From: an uncultured Marinoscillum sp. | GTDB taxonomy: Bacteria > Bacteroidota > Bacteroidia > Cytophagales > Cyclobacteriaceae | Direction: 5' to 3' | Length of the DNA: 41,055 bases | Assembly (NCBI GenBank): GCA_902605755.1 | Contig: CACLDR010000012.1 | Coordinates: 1 to 41,055 of the forward strand | In this document: positions 1 through 9,817 of the stretch, piece by piece | Layout: every line of letters begins with the position of its first letter | How positions within the stretch are numbered: position 1 is the stretch's first letter | The notes under the pieces: generated by a model | What the model saw: the letters and a program-made list of their open reading frames with translations, nothing else | Databases searched by the model: none | Told to the model about the DNA's origin: nothing | Position numbers and translations under genes: made by a program

Positions 1-12
1 TTCAAGTTTAGA

Positions 13-489
13 ATGAATAAAGAAGATTTCTTTCCAAAATTCGAAAAACTTTTATTGCCGTGGCTTGGCAGAGCGATGAAATCCTTCGATTTTCATTTAG
101 CTGATGAGTTAGCGCATGCTGGAATCGCTTTGAGTAAACACCAAATTATACTTTTGCGAGTTCTTAGCTTACGAAATGGAATAGCACAAAATGATTTGGC
201 TTTTATCACTGATAGGGATAAAACCTCCTTGACCCGCCTTATATCAACTATGGAACGTAAGGGGCTTTTAAAACGGAAAAATTGCAAATTAGACAAAAGA
301 ATCAATAACGTATTCATCACTCAAAAAGGATTAAAAGAAACAAAAAATGCATTTCCCATAATCATAAATGAAATTGATAATATTCAACATAAGTTAGACA
401 ATGATGAGATCGAGACAACCATTAAAGTTTTAAAACAAATAATCACGTATACCAATCGGAAAGAGCTACCGCTCACTATTCTGAAATAA
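13..489 (+). CDS. MarR family transcriptional regulator
   Basis: A 158-residue winged-helix regulator. A helical N-terminus is followed by a winged HTH at about residues 40-105, with the recognition helix near 67-83 (DRDKTSLTRLISTMERKG) and a wing ending in DKRINNVFITQKG, the usual MarR wing pattern with D-x-R. MarR proteins bind palindromic operators as dimers and are released by small phenolic or lipophilic ligands. It ends one base before the start of the membrane fusion protein, so it is the first visible gene of the efflux operon and most likely its autoregulatory repressor (inference). Only 12 bases lie upstream in the window, so the promoter and operator cannot be seen. Family assignment is firm; the ligand is unknown. 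Confidence 0.9.
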   Translation: MNKEDFFPKFEKLLLPWLGRAMKSFDFHLADELAHAGIALSKHQIILLRVLSLRNGIAQNDLAFITDRDKTSLTRLISTMERKGLLKRKNCKLDKRINNVFITQKGLKETKNAFPIIINEIDNIQHKLDNDEIETTIKVLKQIITYTNRKELPLTILK

Positions 490-490
490 A

Positions 491-1603
491 ATGAGACAGA
501 TAACTATTGTAATAGGAATAATTATTTTTATTGGATCCATTTTCGGAGCTCAAAAAATTATCTCGAATAAAAAGAGCTACAAAACCAAAGAGAATAAACT
601 CATTCCTTTGGCATATGTAAAAACAATTACAAATAATTCTATTCCTATCTCTATAAGAGAACAAGGTAGACTTTTAGCCAAAAAAAGAATGAATTTGTTC
701 GCTGAAGTCCAGGGAATAATGGAAGTTAGACCAAAGGATTTCAAACCAGGAATTTCATTCAAAAAGGGCGAAATTATGATTGAAATGAAGAATGACGCCT
801 ATTATGCTAACCTCCAAGCTCAGAAAAGTATACTTCAAAATTTAATAACAAGCGTATTACCTGACTTAAGACTTGACTATCCAGATGCCTACCTTAAATG
901 GGTGAACTACCTAAACAATTTTCAAATTAATCAACCATTAAAAAAACTGCCAGAATCGACTTCAGATCAAGAAAAATTCTTTATCACGGGTAAAAATATC
1001 TATACTACCTTCTACAATACAAAAAACTTAGAATTAATATATCAAAAGCATCTTATTAAAGCTCCTTTTGACGGTATTCTTACTTCTGCGCAGGTAGATC
1101 CGGGGACTGTGATTAGAACAGGCCAATTACTCGGTGAATTCATAGATCCAACAGAATATGAAATGCAAGTAGACGTTAGTAAAAATACAATTAAATCTAT
1201 CAAAGTAGGAGAACAAGTGCAAGCCTATACTACGGATAATGAAACTATAATTTATTCAGGAGTTATCGCAAGAATTAACGGGAAAATTGATCAAGAAACG
1301 CAAACAGTGAAAGTATTCATTCTACTCAAGGCATCTGATTTAAAAGAGGGAATGTTTTTAGAAGCCGTTATTCCTATTCAAAATATTGAAAATGCATTTG
1401 AAGTAAATAGGTCATTGCTTGTAAATCAGAATAAACTTTTTATTGTTCAAGATAGTATACTTACCCTCCTTGCTATCAAAATTTTGCATAAAGGAGAAAA
1501 AAATGTAGTAGTAGATGGACTCTCTAATGGTATGCTGATGATTGATCGGATCATTCCAAATGCCTATCAAGGAATGAAAGTGGCACCCATCCAAGTTAAA
1601 TGA
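491..1603 (+). CDS. RND efflux periplasmic membrane fusion protein (HlyD/AcrA family)
   Basis: 370 residues with one N-terminal membrane anchor (about residues 3-22). The order is typical of the family: a first half-lipoyl segment around residues 55-90, a helical hairpin, the second lipoyl half (KAPFDGILTSAQVDPGTVI, about residues 190-208), then beta-barrel and membrane-proximal domains. The protein bridges the inner-membrane pump and the outer-membrane channel in the periplasm. It starts one base after the MarR stop, and its TGA overlaps the pump start as ATGA, which suggests translational coupling. There is no lipobox; it seems to be anchored by the N-terminal helix. The substrate cannot be told from sequence. 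Confidence 0.9.
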   Translation: MRQITIVIGIIIFIGSIFGAQKIISNKKSYKTKENKLIPLAYVKTITNNSIPISIREQGRLLAKKRMNLFAEVQGIMEVRPKDFKPGISFKKGEIMIEMKNDAYYANLQAQKSILQNLITSVLPDLRLDYPDAYLKWVNYLNNFQINQPLKKLPESTSDQEKFFITGKNIYTTFYNTKNLELIYQKHLIKAPFDGILTSAQVDPGTVIRTGQLLGEFIDPTEYEMQVDVSKNTIKSIKVGEQVQAYTTDNETIIYSGVIARINGKIDQETQTVKVFILLKASDLKEGMFLEAVIPIQNIENAFEVNRSLLVNQNKLFIVQDSILTLLAIKILHKGEKNVVVDGLSNGMLMIDRIIPNAYQGMKVAPIQVK

Positions 1604-4600
1604 GAGCCATGCAAAAAGTAATAAAATATTTTATAAACTTTCCAATAGCTGGATGGTTAATTGTCTTCGCCTTTGTAATACTTGGTTTAGCTGGTATTAA
1701 CAATTTAAAATCTTCTTTTTTCCCACTAGTTGAGAGTCGTAACATTAAAATTGATATATATTTTCCCGGAGCCTCTCCACAAGAAATGGAAGAAGGTATT
1801 GTCCTAAAAATCGAAGATAACCTCAAAGGAATCGTTGGAATAGACAGATTTACCTCGACCTCAACAGAAAACCATTCCAGCATACTAATAGAAGTTCTAA
1901 AAGGTTATAATATAGATGCTACCCTTTCCGACGTTAAAAATGCAGTAAATAAAATACCTTCATTTCCATCAAGTATGGAGCCTCCCATAATTGCCAAACA
2001 AATATTCAGATCAGACGCAATAAGCATTGTCCTTAGTGGGAAAAATATTCCTCTAATAACTCTAAAATCATTTGGAAGAGAAGTAGAAAATGACTTACGA
2101 GATTTCGAAGGAATTTCACAAATCACGGTAACCGGTTACCCTGCAGAGGAAATAGAAATTGCCTTAAATGAAGATAAAATGCGTGCTTACGAACTGACTT
2201 TTCCAGAAGTGGCAGCTGCAATCACATCTACCAATATTTTAGTCACTGGGGGATCGATTAAAACCTCGTTAGAGGAATACCTCATTAGAGTGAACAATAG
2301 AAAGTATTATGGTACTGAATTTGATCAAATCATTTTAAAAAGTAACGAAAATGGCAAACTTATAAGACTACAAGATGTTGCAATTATTTCAGATAAATGG
2401 TCTGAATCACCTGATAGATCCTACTTTAACGGGAAACCCTCTGTTCAATTAAATGTACAGGCAACAATATCTGAGGATTTAGTAGATGTCGCTGAAAAAG
2501 TAAGAGGGTATGTTACGCAATTTAATTCATTAAACGACAATCTTCAATTAGATATTATTAGTGACCGATCTATAGTTGTCGTACAGCGAATTAATTTACT
2601 GCTAAAAAATGCACTTCAAGGAATTATTCTTGTACTAATTTTTTTAGCTCTTTTTCTCAAACCGAGATTAGCCTTTTGGGTAGCATTTGGATTGCCCTTT
2701 TCCTTCTTAGGTATGTTTATTTTTGCGGGATTTTTTAACGTAACAATTAATGTCGTCTCATTATTCGGCATGATCATCGTTATTGGCATTTTAGTTGATG
2801 ACGGCATTGTTATTTCTGAAAACATCTACCATCATTACGAAAAAGGAAAATCTAGAATTCAAGCAGCAATTGATGGCACATTGGAAGTGTTGCCCGCTAT
2901 CACTTCAGCAATTCTTACCACATTGGTGGCATTTTCATCATTTTTCTTTTTAGAAGGAAGAATTGGAGAATATTTTGGAGAAACAGCTACAATTGTTATT
3001 CTCACATTGGGACTCTCACTGATTGAAGCTTTAATCATCCTGCCCTCTCACATTTCACATTCAAAATCGTTGACCAAGGCCCAAAAAACTTACTGGTTTA
3101 ATGCCTATTCTGACAAAATGATGTCTTGGATGCGTGATAAGTTATATGCGCCTACCTTAGAATTTTTTCTTCAAAACAAGGTCTTGGGTTTCGGCATCAC
3201 CTTTGCTTTTCTTATATTAACTATTGGCTCAATGGGAGGTGGAATAATTAAATTTTCATTTTTCCCCCAAATCGCTAGCGATCGTCTTGCCATTAATTTA
3301 AAAATGCCCCAAGGAACCAATGAATCAGTAGCTGACTCTATCATCACACACATCGAAGATAAAGCTTGGTTAGTAAATGATTCTTTGTCGAAAATACAGA
3401 CCGGAAAATTATCTGTAATACAAAATATAATCAGACGCGTTGGACCAGGCACGTCGACGGCTTCTCTAACGATCAATTTGCTTGCAGGTGAAGCTCGTGA
3501 TGCCCCTGCTTACACAATCTCAGCTGCAATTGACAAGAAAGTAGGAAAAGTCGATGGTGCAGAGACTTTAATCTATGGGTCAGGAAATTATTTTGGAGGT
3601 AAACCTGTATCAGTATCTCTACTTAGTAATAACATCGATGAACTAAAACAAGCTAAACTTTTAGTTAAAGATTATTTAAAAGAGAATATTTTACTTAAGG
3701 ATATTGAAGATAACGATCCTGCAGGGATAAAAGAATTAAAGCTTGAACTGAAGGAAAATGGCTATGCAATGGGATTTAGACTCAATACTCTAATCAATCA
3801 AGTACGGTCAGGATTCTTTGGGTATCAAGCCCAGCGCTTTCAAAGAAGACGGGATGAAATAAAGGTTTGGATAAGATATGATAAGGAGACAAGATCTTCA
3901 ATTACCAGCCTTGAAGAAATGCGGGTGGTAAGCCCGCAGGGTGTTCGAGTACCTCTAAGAGAAATTGCTAATTATGAAATACAACGAGGTGAAATCTCTA
4001 TTAACCACCTTGATGGAAATAGAGAAATAAGATTGGATGCTGACCTCAAAAATCCAAAAACAAGTGCTACAGAAATAGTGCAAGAAATTAAGACCGAAAT
4101 ACTGCCTACTCTGAAAAGACAATTTCCAAGTGTAACTGCCTCATTTGACGGTCAAAGTAGAGAGGCAAGCAAAACAACAACATCTGCCGCAGCGACAATG
4201 CCCATAGTTCTATTTATGATTTTTGCAATTATTGCATTTACTTATCGCTCTGTGAGCCAACCACTCATTCTTTTAGTAATGATTCCTTTCAGTTTAATTG
4301 GAGTAGCCTGGGGGCATTGGCTTCATGGATATCCTATTAATATTTCTTCTTTTCTAGGAATCATTGCACTAATAGGAATTGTAGTGAATGATGGACTGGT
4401 TCTTATAGGAAAATTTAACACCAACTTAAGATCAGGAATGAAATTCAAAGATTCACTTATAGCTGCAGGAAAATCTCGCTTTCGTCCAATTTTTCTTACA
4501 TCTGTCACAACGATAGCAGGTTTAGGACCACTAATTTTTGAAAAAAGCTTGCAAGCTCAATTCCTGATTCCAATGGCTGTATCTATAGCTTATGGCATTT

Positions 4601-4755
4601 TAGCCGCAACCGTTCTAACTCTGGTATTTCTACCTATGATGCTAACCTTAGGAAATTCAGTGAAAGTATGGGCATTATGGTTTTGGACTGGAACCAAGCC
4701 AACAAAAGAATCTGTGGAGCGCGCTGTTAAAGAATTAAATATTAATTATGAATAA
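1600..4755 (+). CDS. RND family efflux pump permease (AcrB/MdtB-like)
   Basis: 1051 residues, normal for the AcrB/HAE family. It has the twofold RND plan: an N-terminal transmembrane helix, a large periplasmic loop, six helices from about residue 335, then a repeat of the same plan ending at about residue 1025. The proton-relay pair in TM4 is present as D400-D401 (VIGILVDDGIVISENI). The protein exports substrates from the inner membrane and periplasm using the proton gradient, together with the neighbouring fusion protein and channel. The start overlaps the previous stop as ATGA; an in-frame ATG three codons on (1609) is a possible alternative. The start of the TolC-like gene overlaps its end by 8 bases. 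Confidence 0.93.
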   Translation: MRAMQKVIKYFINFPIAGWLIVFAFVILGLAGINNLKSSFFPLVESRNIKIDIYFPGASPQEMEEGIVLKIEDNLKGIVGIDRFTSTSTENHSSILIEVLKGYNIDATLSDVKNAVNKIPSFPSSMEPPIIAKQIFRSDAISIVLSGKNIPLITLKSFGREVENDLRDFEGISQITVTGYPAEEIEIALNEDKMRAYELTFPEVAAAITSTNILVTGGSIKTSLEEYLIRVNNRKYYGTEFDQIILKSNENGKLIRLQDVAIISDKWSESPDRSYFNGKPSVQLNVQATISEDLVDVAEKVRGYVTQFNSLNDNLQLDIISDRSIVVVQRINLLLKNALQGIILVLIFLALFLKPRLAFWVAFGLPFSFLGMFIFAGFFNVTINVVSLFGMIIVIGILVDDGIVISENIYHHYEKGKSRIQAAIDGTLEVLPAITSAILTTLVAFSSFFFLEGRIGEYFGETATIVILTLGLSLIEALIILPSHISHSKSLTKAQKTYWFNAYSDKMMSWMRDKLYAPTLEFFLQNKVLGFGITFAFLILTIGSMGGGIIKFSFFPQIASDRLAINLKMPQGTNESVADSIITHIEDKAWLVNDSLSKIQTGKLSVIQNIIRRVGPGTSTASLTINLLAGEARDAPAYTISAAIDKKVGKVDGAETLIYGSGNYFGGKPVSVSLLSNNIDELKQAKLLVKDYLKENILLKDIEDNDPAGIKELKLELKENGYAMGFRLNTLINQVRSGFFGYQAQRFQRRRDEIKVWIRYDKETRSSITSLEEMRVVSPQGVRVPLREIANYEIQRGEISINHLDGNREIRLDADLKNPKTSATEIVQEIKTEILPTLKRQFPSVTASFDGQSREASKTTTSAAATMPIVLFMIFAIIAFTYRSVSQPLILLVMIPFSLIGVAWGHWLHGYPINISSFLGIIALIGIVVNDGLVLIGKFNTNLRSGMKFKDSLIAAGKSRFRPIFLTSVTTIAGLGPLIFEKSLQAQFLIPMAVSIAYGILAATVLTLVFLPMMLTLGNSVKVWALWFWTGTKPTKESVERAVKELNINYE

Positions 4756-6070
4756 ACTCAAATTATTATCTGTCATTGCTTTTTACTTGAATCTTCACGG
4801 TAACGGAATAGGACAAGAACTACTCACCAAGGATCTTGCAGTGGAGATTGCACTAGAAAATAATTTCGACATAAAAGCAGCGAATAATATGACCAAAATT
4901 GCTGAAAATAACGCTGCTCTAACGAACAGTGACTTTTTACCTTCATTGTCAGGAAGTGCCGGTTCTACATTGGCATCAACCAACTCGAAAAATGAATTTC
5001 AAGATAATAGAGTTGTAAGTGTTTCAGATGCTGAAACTGTCAGTTACAATGCTAGTTTAGTTTTAAATTATACTCTATTTAATGGATTTAGTAGAAAATA
5101 CACCTACGAAAAACTACGGGAAAATTATAATTTAACGGCACTGGAAGCAAGAAAGGTAATCGAGAATACAATCTACAATATTTTCTTTGCTTACTATGAA
5201 ATTGCTAGACTCACTCAAGATCAATTAAATCAAAATAGATCTCTTACTATTTCAAAAGAACGCTTAAACAAAGCTACTTTTAGTTTTGAATACGGTCAGA
5301 GTACCAGATTAGATGTATTAAATGCAGAGGTAGATTTTAATAATGACAGCATCAATTACCTTAACATCAGCCAATCATTGAAAACTGAAAAAAATAATCT
5401 TAACCTTTTATTAGGAAGAAATATAGACACGGCTTTTGAAGTGGATACTGCTCTTTCTTTTTATGAAGATCTAGTATTCGAAGTTTTATCAGATAAAGCG
5501 CATTCAAATAATGTAGAAGTGCTAAAGCAAAACAGTAACCTTCGAAATGCAAAAACAAATATTAAAATTTCATCTGCCGCGATTATTCCAAGTGTAGGAC
5601 TTACTACTCGTTATAATTGGGAGAATAATGACTTTGGACCAGTTGGATTTCTTGCTACTCGCCAATCAGATGGCTTGAACATTGGGGCCTCAATTTCATG
5701 GAACCTCTGGGATGGAGGTAAGTCAAATACCATCAAGCAAAATACTAAAATAGCTCTGGAAAATGAGTCCATTTCAGTCGATCAAACTTTACTAAATCTA
5801 AATCGGAATTTGAATAACGCATGGACGAGTTATCAAACAGCATTATTTATAATGAAAGCTCAAAAAAAAAATTTAGAAACGAATCGACGTAATTTTGAGC
5901 GCTCCATAGAACAATATAACCTTGGACAAATTACCTCGATAGCTTTCAGACAGGCCCAGCTTAATTTACTGAACGCCCAGGTCAACTATAATGGTGCTCG
6001 TTACAGTGCAAAAAAATCTGAGCTGGGTCTACTTCAGTTAAGTGGAGAACTTTTACGTGCGAATTTCTAA
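4748..6070 (+). CDS. TolC family outer membrane efflux protein
   Basis: 440 residues with an N-terminal hydrophobic stretch (residues 4-18) that looks like a signal peptide. The rest shows the internal duplication of outer-membrane efflux proteins: two long alpha-helical repeats, each with a short beta segment (SYNASLVLNYTLFNGFSRK around residue 100 and IGASISWNLWDGGKSNT around residue 315). A trimer would form the outer-membrane channel and periplasmic tunnel of the tripartite pump encoded just upstream. Its start overlaps the pump gene by 8 bases, so the four genes appear to form one transcript. I see no clear terminator in the first 100 bases after the stop. Confidence 0.9.
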   Translation: MNKLKLLSVIAFYLNLHGNGIGQELLTKDLAVEIALENNFDIKAANNMTKIAENNAALTNSDFLPSLSGSAGSTLASTNSKNEFQDNRVVSVSDAETVSYNASLVLNYTLFNGFSRKYTYEKLRENYNLTALEARKVIENTIYNIFFAYYEIARLTQDQLNQNRSLTISKERLNKATFSFEYGQSTRLDVLNAEVDFNNDSINYLNISQSLKTEKNNLNLLLGRNIDTAFEVDTALSFYEDLVFEVLSDKAHSNNVEVLKQNSNLRNAKTNIKISSAAIIPSVGLTTRYNWENNDFGPVGFLATRQSDGLNIGASISWNLWDGGKSNTIKQNTKIALENESISVDQTLLNLNRNLNNAWTSYQTALFIMKAQKKNLETNRRNFERSIEQYNLGQITSIAFRQAQLNLLNAQVNYNGARYSAKKSELGLLQLSGELLRANF

Positions 6071-6399
6071 CAAGAACTATTATGGCCTTTTTAAAACTAT
6101 TACAGAAAAATAAGTCAAAATAATCATCAAAGACAGCAAGCAAATTAAACTTCAGCCAAATTCATTATCTATCTCGGAAAAATCCTATTGAGCCCTGTCA
6201 ATGCCGCAACTGAATTTCTATGACGCCCTAAATATTAATGATATCAGGTGCCACTCATAAAACTGTATTTTTGTCTTGGTCCACAGAAGTGAAATTTTAA
6301 GTTGTTTGACATCCACGCTCAAGTAGCAGTAAAATTAATCCCTAAAAAATGTAGAAAACCCGAGTCAAAAAGAAAAAGAACTCTGTGAAATATTAACTA
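6071..6399. other. Intergenic region between convergent tolC-like and S41 protease genes
   Basis: About 330 bases between two converging genes. There is no credible ORF, no tRNA-like fold and no clean stem-loop followed by a T-run on either strand. I see nothing that I can annotate. Confidence 0.5.
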
Positions 6400-8517
6400 C
6401 TAATTTAGTCTGTCAATCCACTGAGCCATTAAACGGATAGACTCTTTTAAATAAGGATCTTTACTAATTTTTACCCTATCTGATTCTGAAAAAGAAAGTT
6501 CTGTTTTAACTATTTCTCCATTTCGATTAATTGATGATTTATTAGCCTCGGCCTCTCTCTGACGAATCGATAAATTTAATGACATAGACTTATCTTTATT
6601 TACCTCTATCTGTTTATGAATATCATTGACCAAATCAATCAATTGGCTATCATCCGCTAAATGTTTTTTATACTCATCATACAGATAATCGATAAGATTC
6701 GATGAAACATAATTAGTAGGTGAAAACAAAGAGGAGTTTATCTCATCCCACGGTAAAGCTGACGGACTTGAGCTTTCACCTACCTCATCCGATGTAAGAT
6801 AAGTAGGAAAGGCTATATCTGGTCTCACGCCGATACGCTGTGTACTGCTTCCCGAAGCCCTATAAAACTTTGCTAAGGTGATTTTGAGTTGGCCTAGGCT
6901 AATCTCTTTACTTTTAAGTTTGTCCCTAAGTTCTTTTAAATCATCATTGTTTGAAAATTGATTAACAGCAATCAATCGGTTAAGATAGTTTAATACGGGA
7001 CGTTCCAAACTCAATAAACTTTGAACAGTGCCTTTTCCAAAACTATTTTCACCAAAAACAACACCTCTTTTGTAATCTTGAATAGCTGCTGCAAATATCT
7101 CGGATGCACTGGCGCTATACCTATTTTCTAGGACAGCTAAGGGGCCATCATACATTACTTGAGGATTCTCATCTGACAAGACATCTATAGTTTTATCTGT
7201 ATTTCGAACCTGGACTACAGGTCCTGAAGGAATAAATAAGCCGGTCAAATCAATTGCTTCATCCAGTGATCCCCCTCCGTTGTATCTAAGATCAATAATT
7301 AAAGCATCCATTCCTAACTTATTGAGACTGTCTAATAAAATACGAACATCTCGAGTCGTACTTTTATAATTTTGAATCCCTGCACTGCGCTCTTCAAAAT
7401 CAATATAAAAACTAGGCAACGTAATCACTCCAATATGATAAGTAATGTCATTTTCAAAATAGGAAATAATTTCTCCTTTGGCTGATTCGTCTTCTAATTT
7501 TATCTTTTCCCTTATCATCCGAACCGTATCGGGAGATGCCTTCAAATCTCCTTTACTCAAGGTCTGCAGCCTTACTACAGTTCCCTTAGGTCCTCTGATT
7601 TTTTGAACTACTTCATCTAATCTCCAGCCCACCACATCAATAAATTCTCCATTATCTCCCTGAGCTACAGCTATAACTTTATCTTTTTCGAAAATTTTCT
7701 TACTCTTAAATGCAGGACCTCCAGGTACGACAGAAACAATTTGCGTGTAGTCAAGCTGCTGCCCTAATACCGCACCAATCCCTTCCAAAGATAAACTCAT
7801 ATTGATCTGAAAGTTGTCTGAAGTAATTGGTGAAAAATAACTCGTATGGGGATCATAGGCCGAGGTTAAGGCATTTAAATAAACTTGAAAAACATCTTCA
7901 CTCTTATTCTGGTACAATGATTTAATCCGTCGCTCGTTTCGATCTAATAATATTTTCTTCACTTCATCCCAATCTTTATTAGCCAACAATAAGTTTAAAG
8001 CCCGGCCTTTCATAATCAGACGCCATCGTTCATTGAGTTCCTCAGAACTAATGGCCCATTCTATGTCATCAAGATTCAAATTATAATACTCCTCTTTTTC
8101 GAAGTCAAATCCTTTTTCCAAAATTTCAGAAATGCACTCATATCGATATAATGCCCGAGATTGGTAGAGGTTGAATAATTGGAATCCAAAATCTAATTTT
8201 TCTGAAGATAATTCGTTATCCAGTTTAAACTTATACTTTTCAAAATAATCAAAATCTGACTTTAAGAAAAAAACTTTTGAGGGGTCTAAACCATCGATAT
8301 AATTTGCAAAAACAATCGCAGAAAGTGAGTCATTTAACTTTAATTTTCGATAGTGATATTTTTCCAGATATGCAGAAGTAATAAATAAAGCTTTGGAATG
8401 CTCCGGAAGGGGCATTAAGGTATTTAGTGCTTTCTGTATGGAAGGTCGCAATTGGGCATTAATACTATTCAAAAATAAAATTAGGCTTCCTAAATAAATC
8501 AATAATCTTATCTGCAT
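6400..8517 (-). CDS. prc: Carboxy-terminal processing protease (tail-specific, S41 family)
   Basis: 705 residues, the size of Prc/Tsp-type proteases. An N-terminal signal-like segment (about residues 4-21) is followed by a helical N-domain, a PDZ domain at about 235-330 (SLEGIGAVLGQQLDYTQIV, then VVPGGPAF) and the S41 core. The catalytic serine lies in NRYSASASEIF (Ser470 by comparison with E. coli Prc) and the general-base lysine in SFGKGTVQ (Lys495); their 25-residue spacing matches the family. It degrades or trims proteins with accessible C-termini in the periplasm. The gene lies 35 bases downstream of the truncated ROK kinase gene, so it may have been transcribed with it. The family call is secure; the symbol is by analogy. 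Confidence 0.9.
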   Translation of the reverse strand: MQIRLLIYLGSLILFLNSINAQLRPSIQKALNTLMPLPEHSKALFITSAYLEKYHYRKLKLNDSLSAIVFANYIDGLDPSKVFFLKSDFDYFEKYKFKLDNELSSEKLDFGFQLFNLYQSRALYRYECISEILEKGFDFEKEEYYNLNLDDIEWAISSEELNERWRLIMKGRALNLLLANKDWDEVKKILLDRNERRIKSLYQNKSEDVFQVYLNALTSAYDPHTSYFSPITSDNFQINMSLSLEGIGAVLGQQLDYTQIVSVVPGGPAFKSKKIFEKDKVIAVAQGDNGEFIDVVGWRLDEVVQKIRGPKGTVVRLQTLSKGDLKASPDTVRMIREKIKLEDESAKGEIISYFENDITYHIGVITLPSFYIDFEERSAGIQNYKSTTRDVRILLDSLNKLGMDALIIDLRYNGGGSLDEAIDLTGLFIPSGPVVQVRNTDKTIDVLSDENPQVMYDGPLAVLENRYSASASEIFAAAIQDYKRGVVFGENSFGKGTVQSLLSLERPVLNYLNRLIAVNQFSNNDDLKELRDKLKSKEISLGQLKITLAKFYRASGSSTQRIGVRPDIAFPTYLTSDEVGESSSPSALPWDEINSSLFSPTNYVSSNLIDYLYDEYKKHLADDSQLIDLVNDIHKQIEVNKDKSMSLNLSIRQREAEANKSSINRNGEIVKTELSFSESDRVKISKDPYLKESIRLMAQWIDRLN

Positions 8518-8552
8518 TCAAAAGTAATTTAGAAATGATTGTTATTACAAAT

Positions 8553-9263
8553 TTAATGATTGTGCTGATTCCAAACTAAAGCAGCCGCTCCCAAAATTGC
8601 AACATTTTTATCTAACATTCCCGATGGCAATAGCTTTACTTTACCCTTGTAATGAGGTAAAAGATTATCCTCCAAATGTTTTTGAGTCGGTTCAAAGATC
8701 CATTTTCCTGATTTGGCCAACCCTCCCAATAAAAAAATAGCCTCAGGTTGCGAAAACGCTACAAAATTGGCCAACTGTTCACCCAAAATTTTACCAGTCA
8801 TTTCAAAAGCTGCACGAGCAATTTCATCACCATTCTCTGCTGCCTTAGTTATATACTCGCCATGTAAGTTATTAAAAGAATAATTTCTAAGCTCACTATC
8901 TGAAATAGAATCTGAAAGCAATTCAAAAATAGTTCGTTTTAATCCAGTTGATGAAACATAAGCTTCAAGACCTCCTTTAATACCTAAACCGTCTAACCTG
9001 CCCTCTTTATCAATGGAGATATGACCTAATTCTCCAGCCATGGCATCATGTCCATAAATCAATTCTCCATTGGCAAAGATTCCTGATCCGAGACCTGTGC
9101 CCAATGTGATAACAATAAAATCTCGCATCTTTTTGGCATTTCCATAGACCACTTCTCCAAAAGCTGCTGCATTGGCATCATTGGTCATATAAATAGGCAC
9201 CTTAAAATGAGTCTTTACTTTGCTTACAAATGGAATAACCCCTTTCCAATCTAAATTGGCCGC
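8553..9263 (-). pseudogene. ROK family kinase, 5'-truncated remnant
   Basis: The reading frame holds ROK homology from AANLDWKGV (9263 downward) through the catalytic-Asp motif NDANAAAFGE and GTGLGSGIF to the C-terminus. About 95-100 N-terminal residues, including the DxGGT ATP-binding loop, are absent; a TAG lies two codons upstream of the first homologous residue. A GTG at 9200 could start a 215-residue product, but it would lack half of the active site. In addition the zinc motif CxCGxxGC of ROK sugar kinases reads RLDGLGIKGGLE, so all three cysteines are gone; some ROK subgroups also lack them. The truncation coincides with that of the divergent LytTR gene. I infer a deletion remnant; an assembly join is the alternative. 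Confidence 0.75.
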
Positions 9264-9723
9264 TAGGTGCTATGAATATCACAATATCATCGACTTCTTA
9301 ATTCAACCCCTGAATGTTTCTAGATTCATAAGATGTATAGCTAAAATTTATTCTGCAAAACCAATAAAAGCCATATCAAAAATGGAAAAATACGAGATAA
9401 AACATACCTTTGTAAAGGTCAACAAAAAATTCGTTAGAATCAACTATGGTGAGCTCTTGTTTATAGAAGGTCTAAAGGATTATATCCTAATAAGAACCTT
9501 ATATAAAAAATATATTGTTCACAAAAATATCGGAAATTTTACCAACCATTTACCACGACACAGATTTGTAAGAATCCACAAAAGCTACACTGTGAGCATA
9601 GATCACATTGAAACAGTTACTTCAAATAAGATCGAAATTGGACCGCACCTTATACCAATAGGGCGTTTCTATCGAGAAAAAATTTTATCCCTGTTGCACA
9701 TAAAAGAAATAAAAATATCATGA
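9259..9723 (+). pseudogene. LytTR response regulator, 5'-truncated (receiver domain lost)
   Basis: From about 9262 the frame matches the last part of a receiver domain (YEYHNIIDFLIQPLNVSRF, compare the usual VVDYLLKPIsfeRF) and continues into a complete LytTR DNA-binding domain (VKVNKKFVRINYGELLFIEG to the C-terminus). The phospho-acceptor aspartate and the first two thirds of the receiver are missing. An open frame continues upstream to a TTG at 9220, but those residues are the antisense of the ROK gene. A protein with only the LytTR domain (about 113 residues) could be made from ATG 9382, so residual DNA binding is possible. LytTR domains bind pairs of short direct repeats. No histidine kinase gene is adjacent. 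Confidence 0.7.
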
Positions 9724-9764
9724 AAAAAATTATAATTACGGTATAAGTATAAATCTAAAAGCAT

Positions 9765-9798
9765 AGAAGCATCATTCAATTAACTGAATGATGCTTCT
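9765..9798 (-). terminator. Stem-loop terminator of the thrS-infC-rpmI-rplT operon
   Basis: A perfect 14-bp inverted repeat (AGAAGCATCATTCA and its complement) with a 6-base loop lies 20 bases beyond the rplT stop on the minus strand. On that strand it is followed by ATGCTTTTAG, a weak T-run, and preceded by eight T. It probably ends the ribosomal operon and could also block readthrough from the LytTR remnant. Confidence 0.7.
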
Positions 9799-9817
9799 AA
9801 AAAAAATTTCTCTTAAA

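Noticed and set aside
3171-3476. 101-codon minus-strand frame inside the RND pump gene
   Set aside because: It lies wholly inside a well-conserved gene and shows no family features or start signals.
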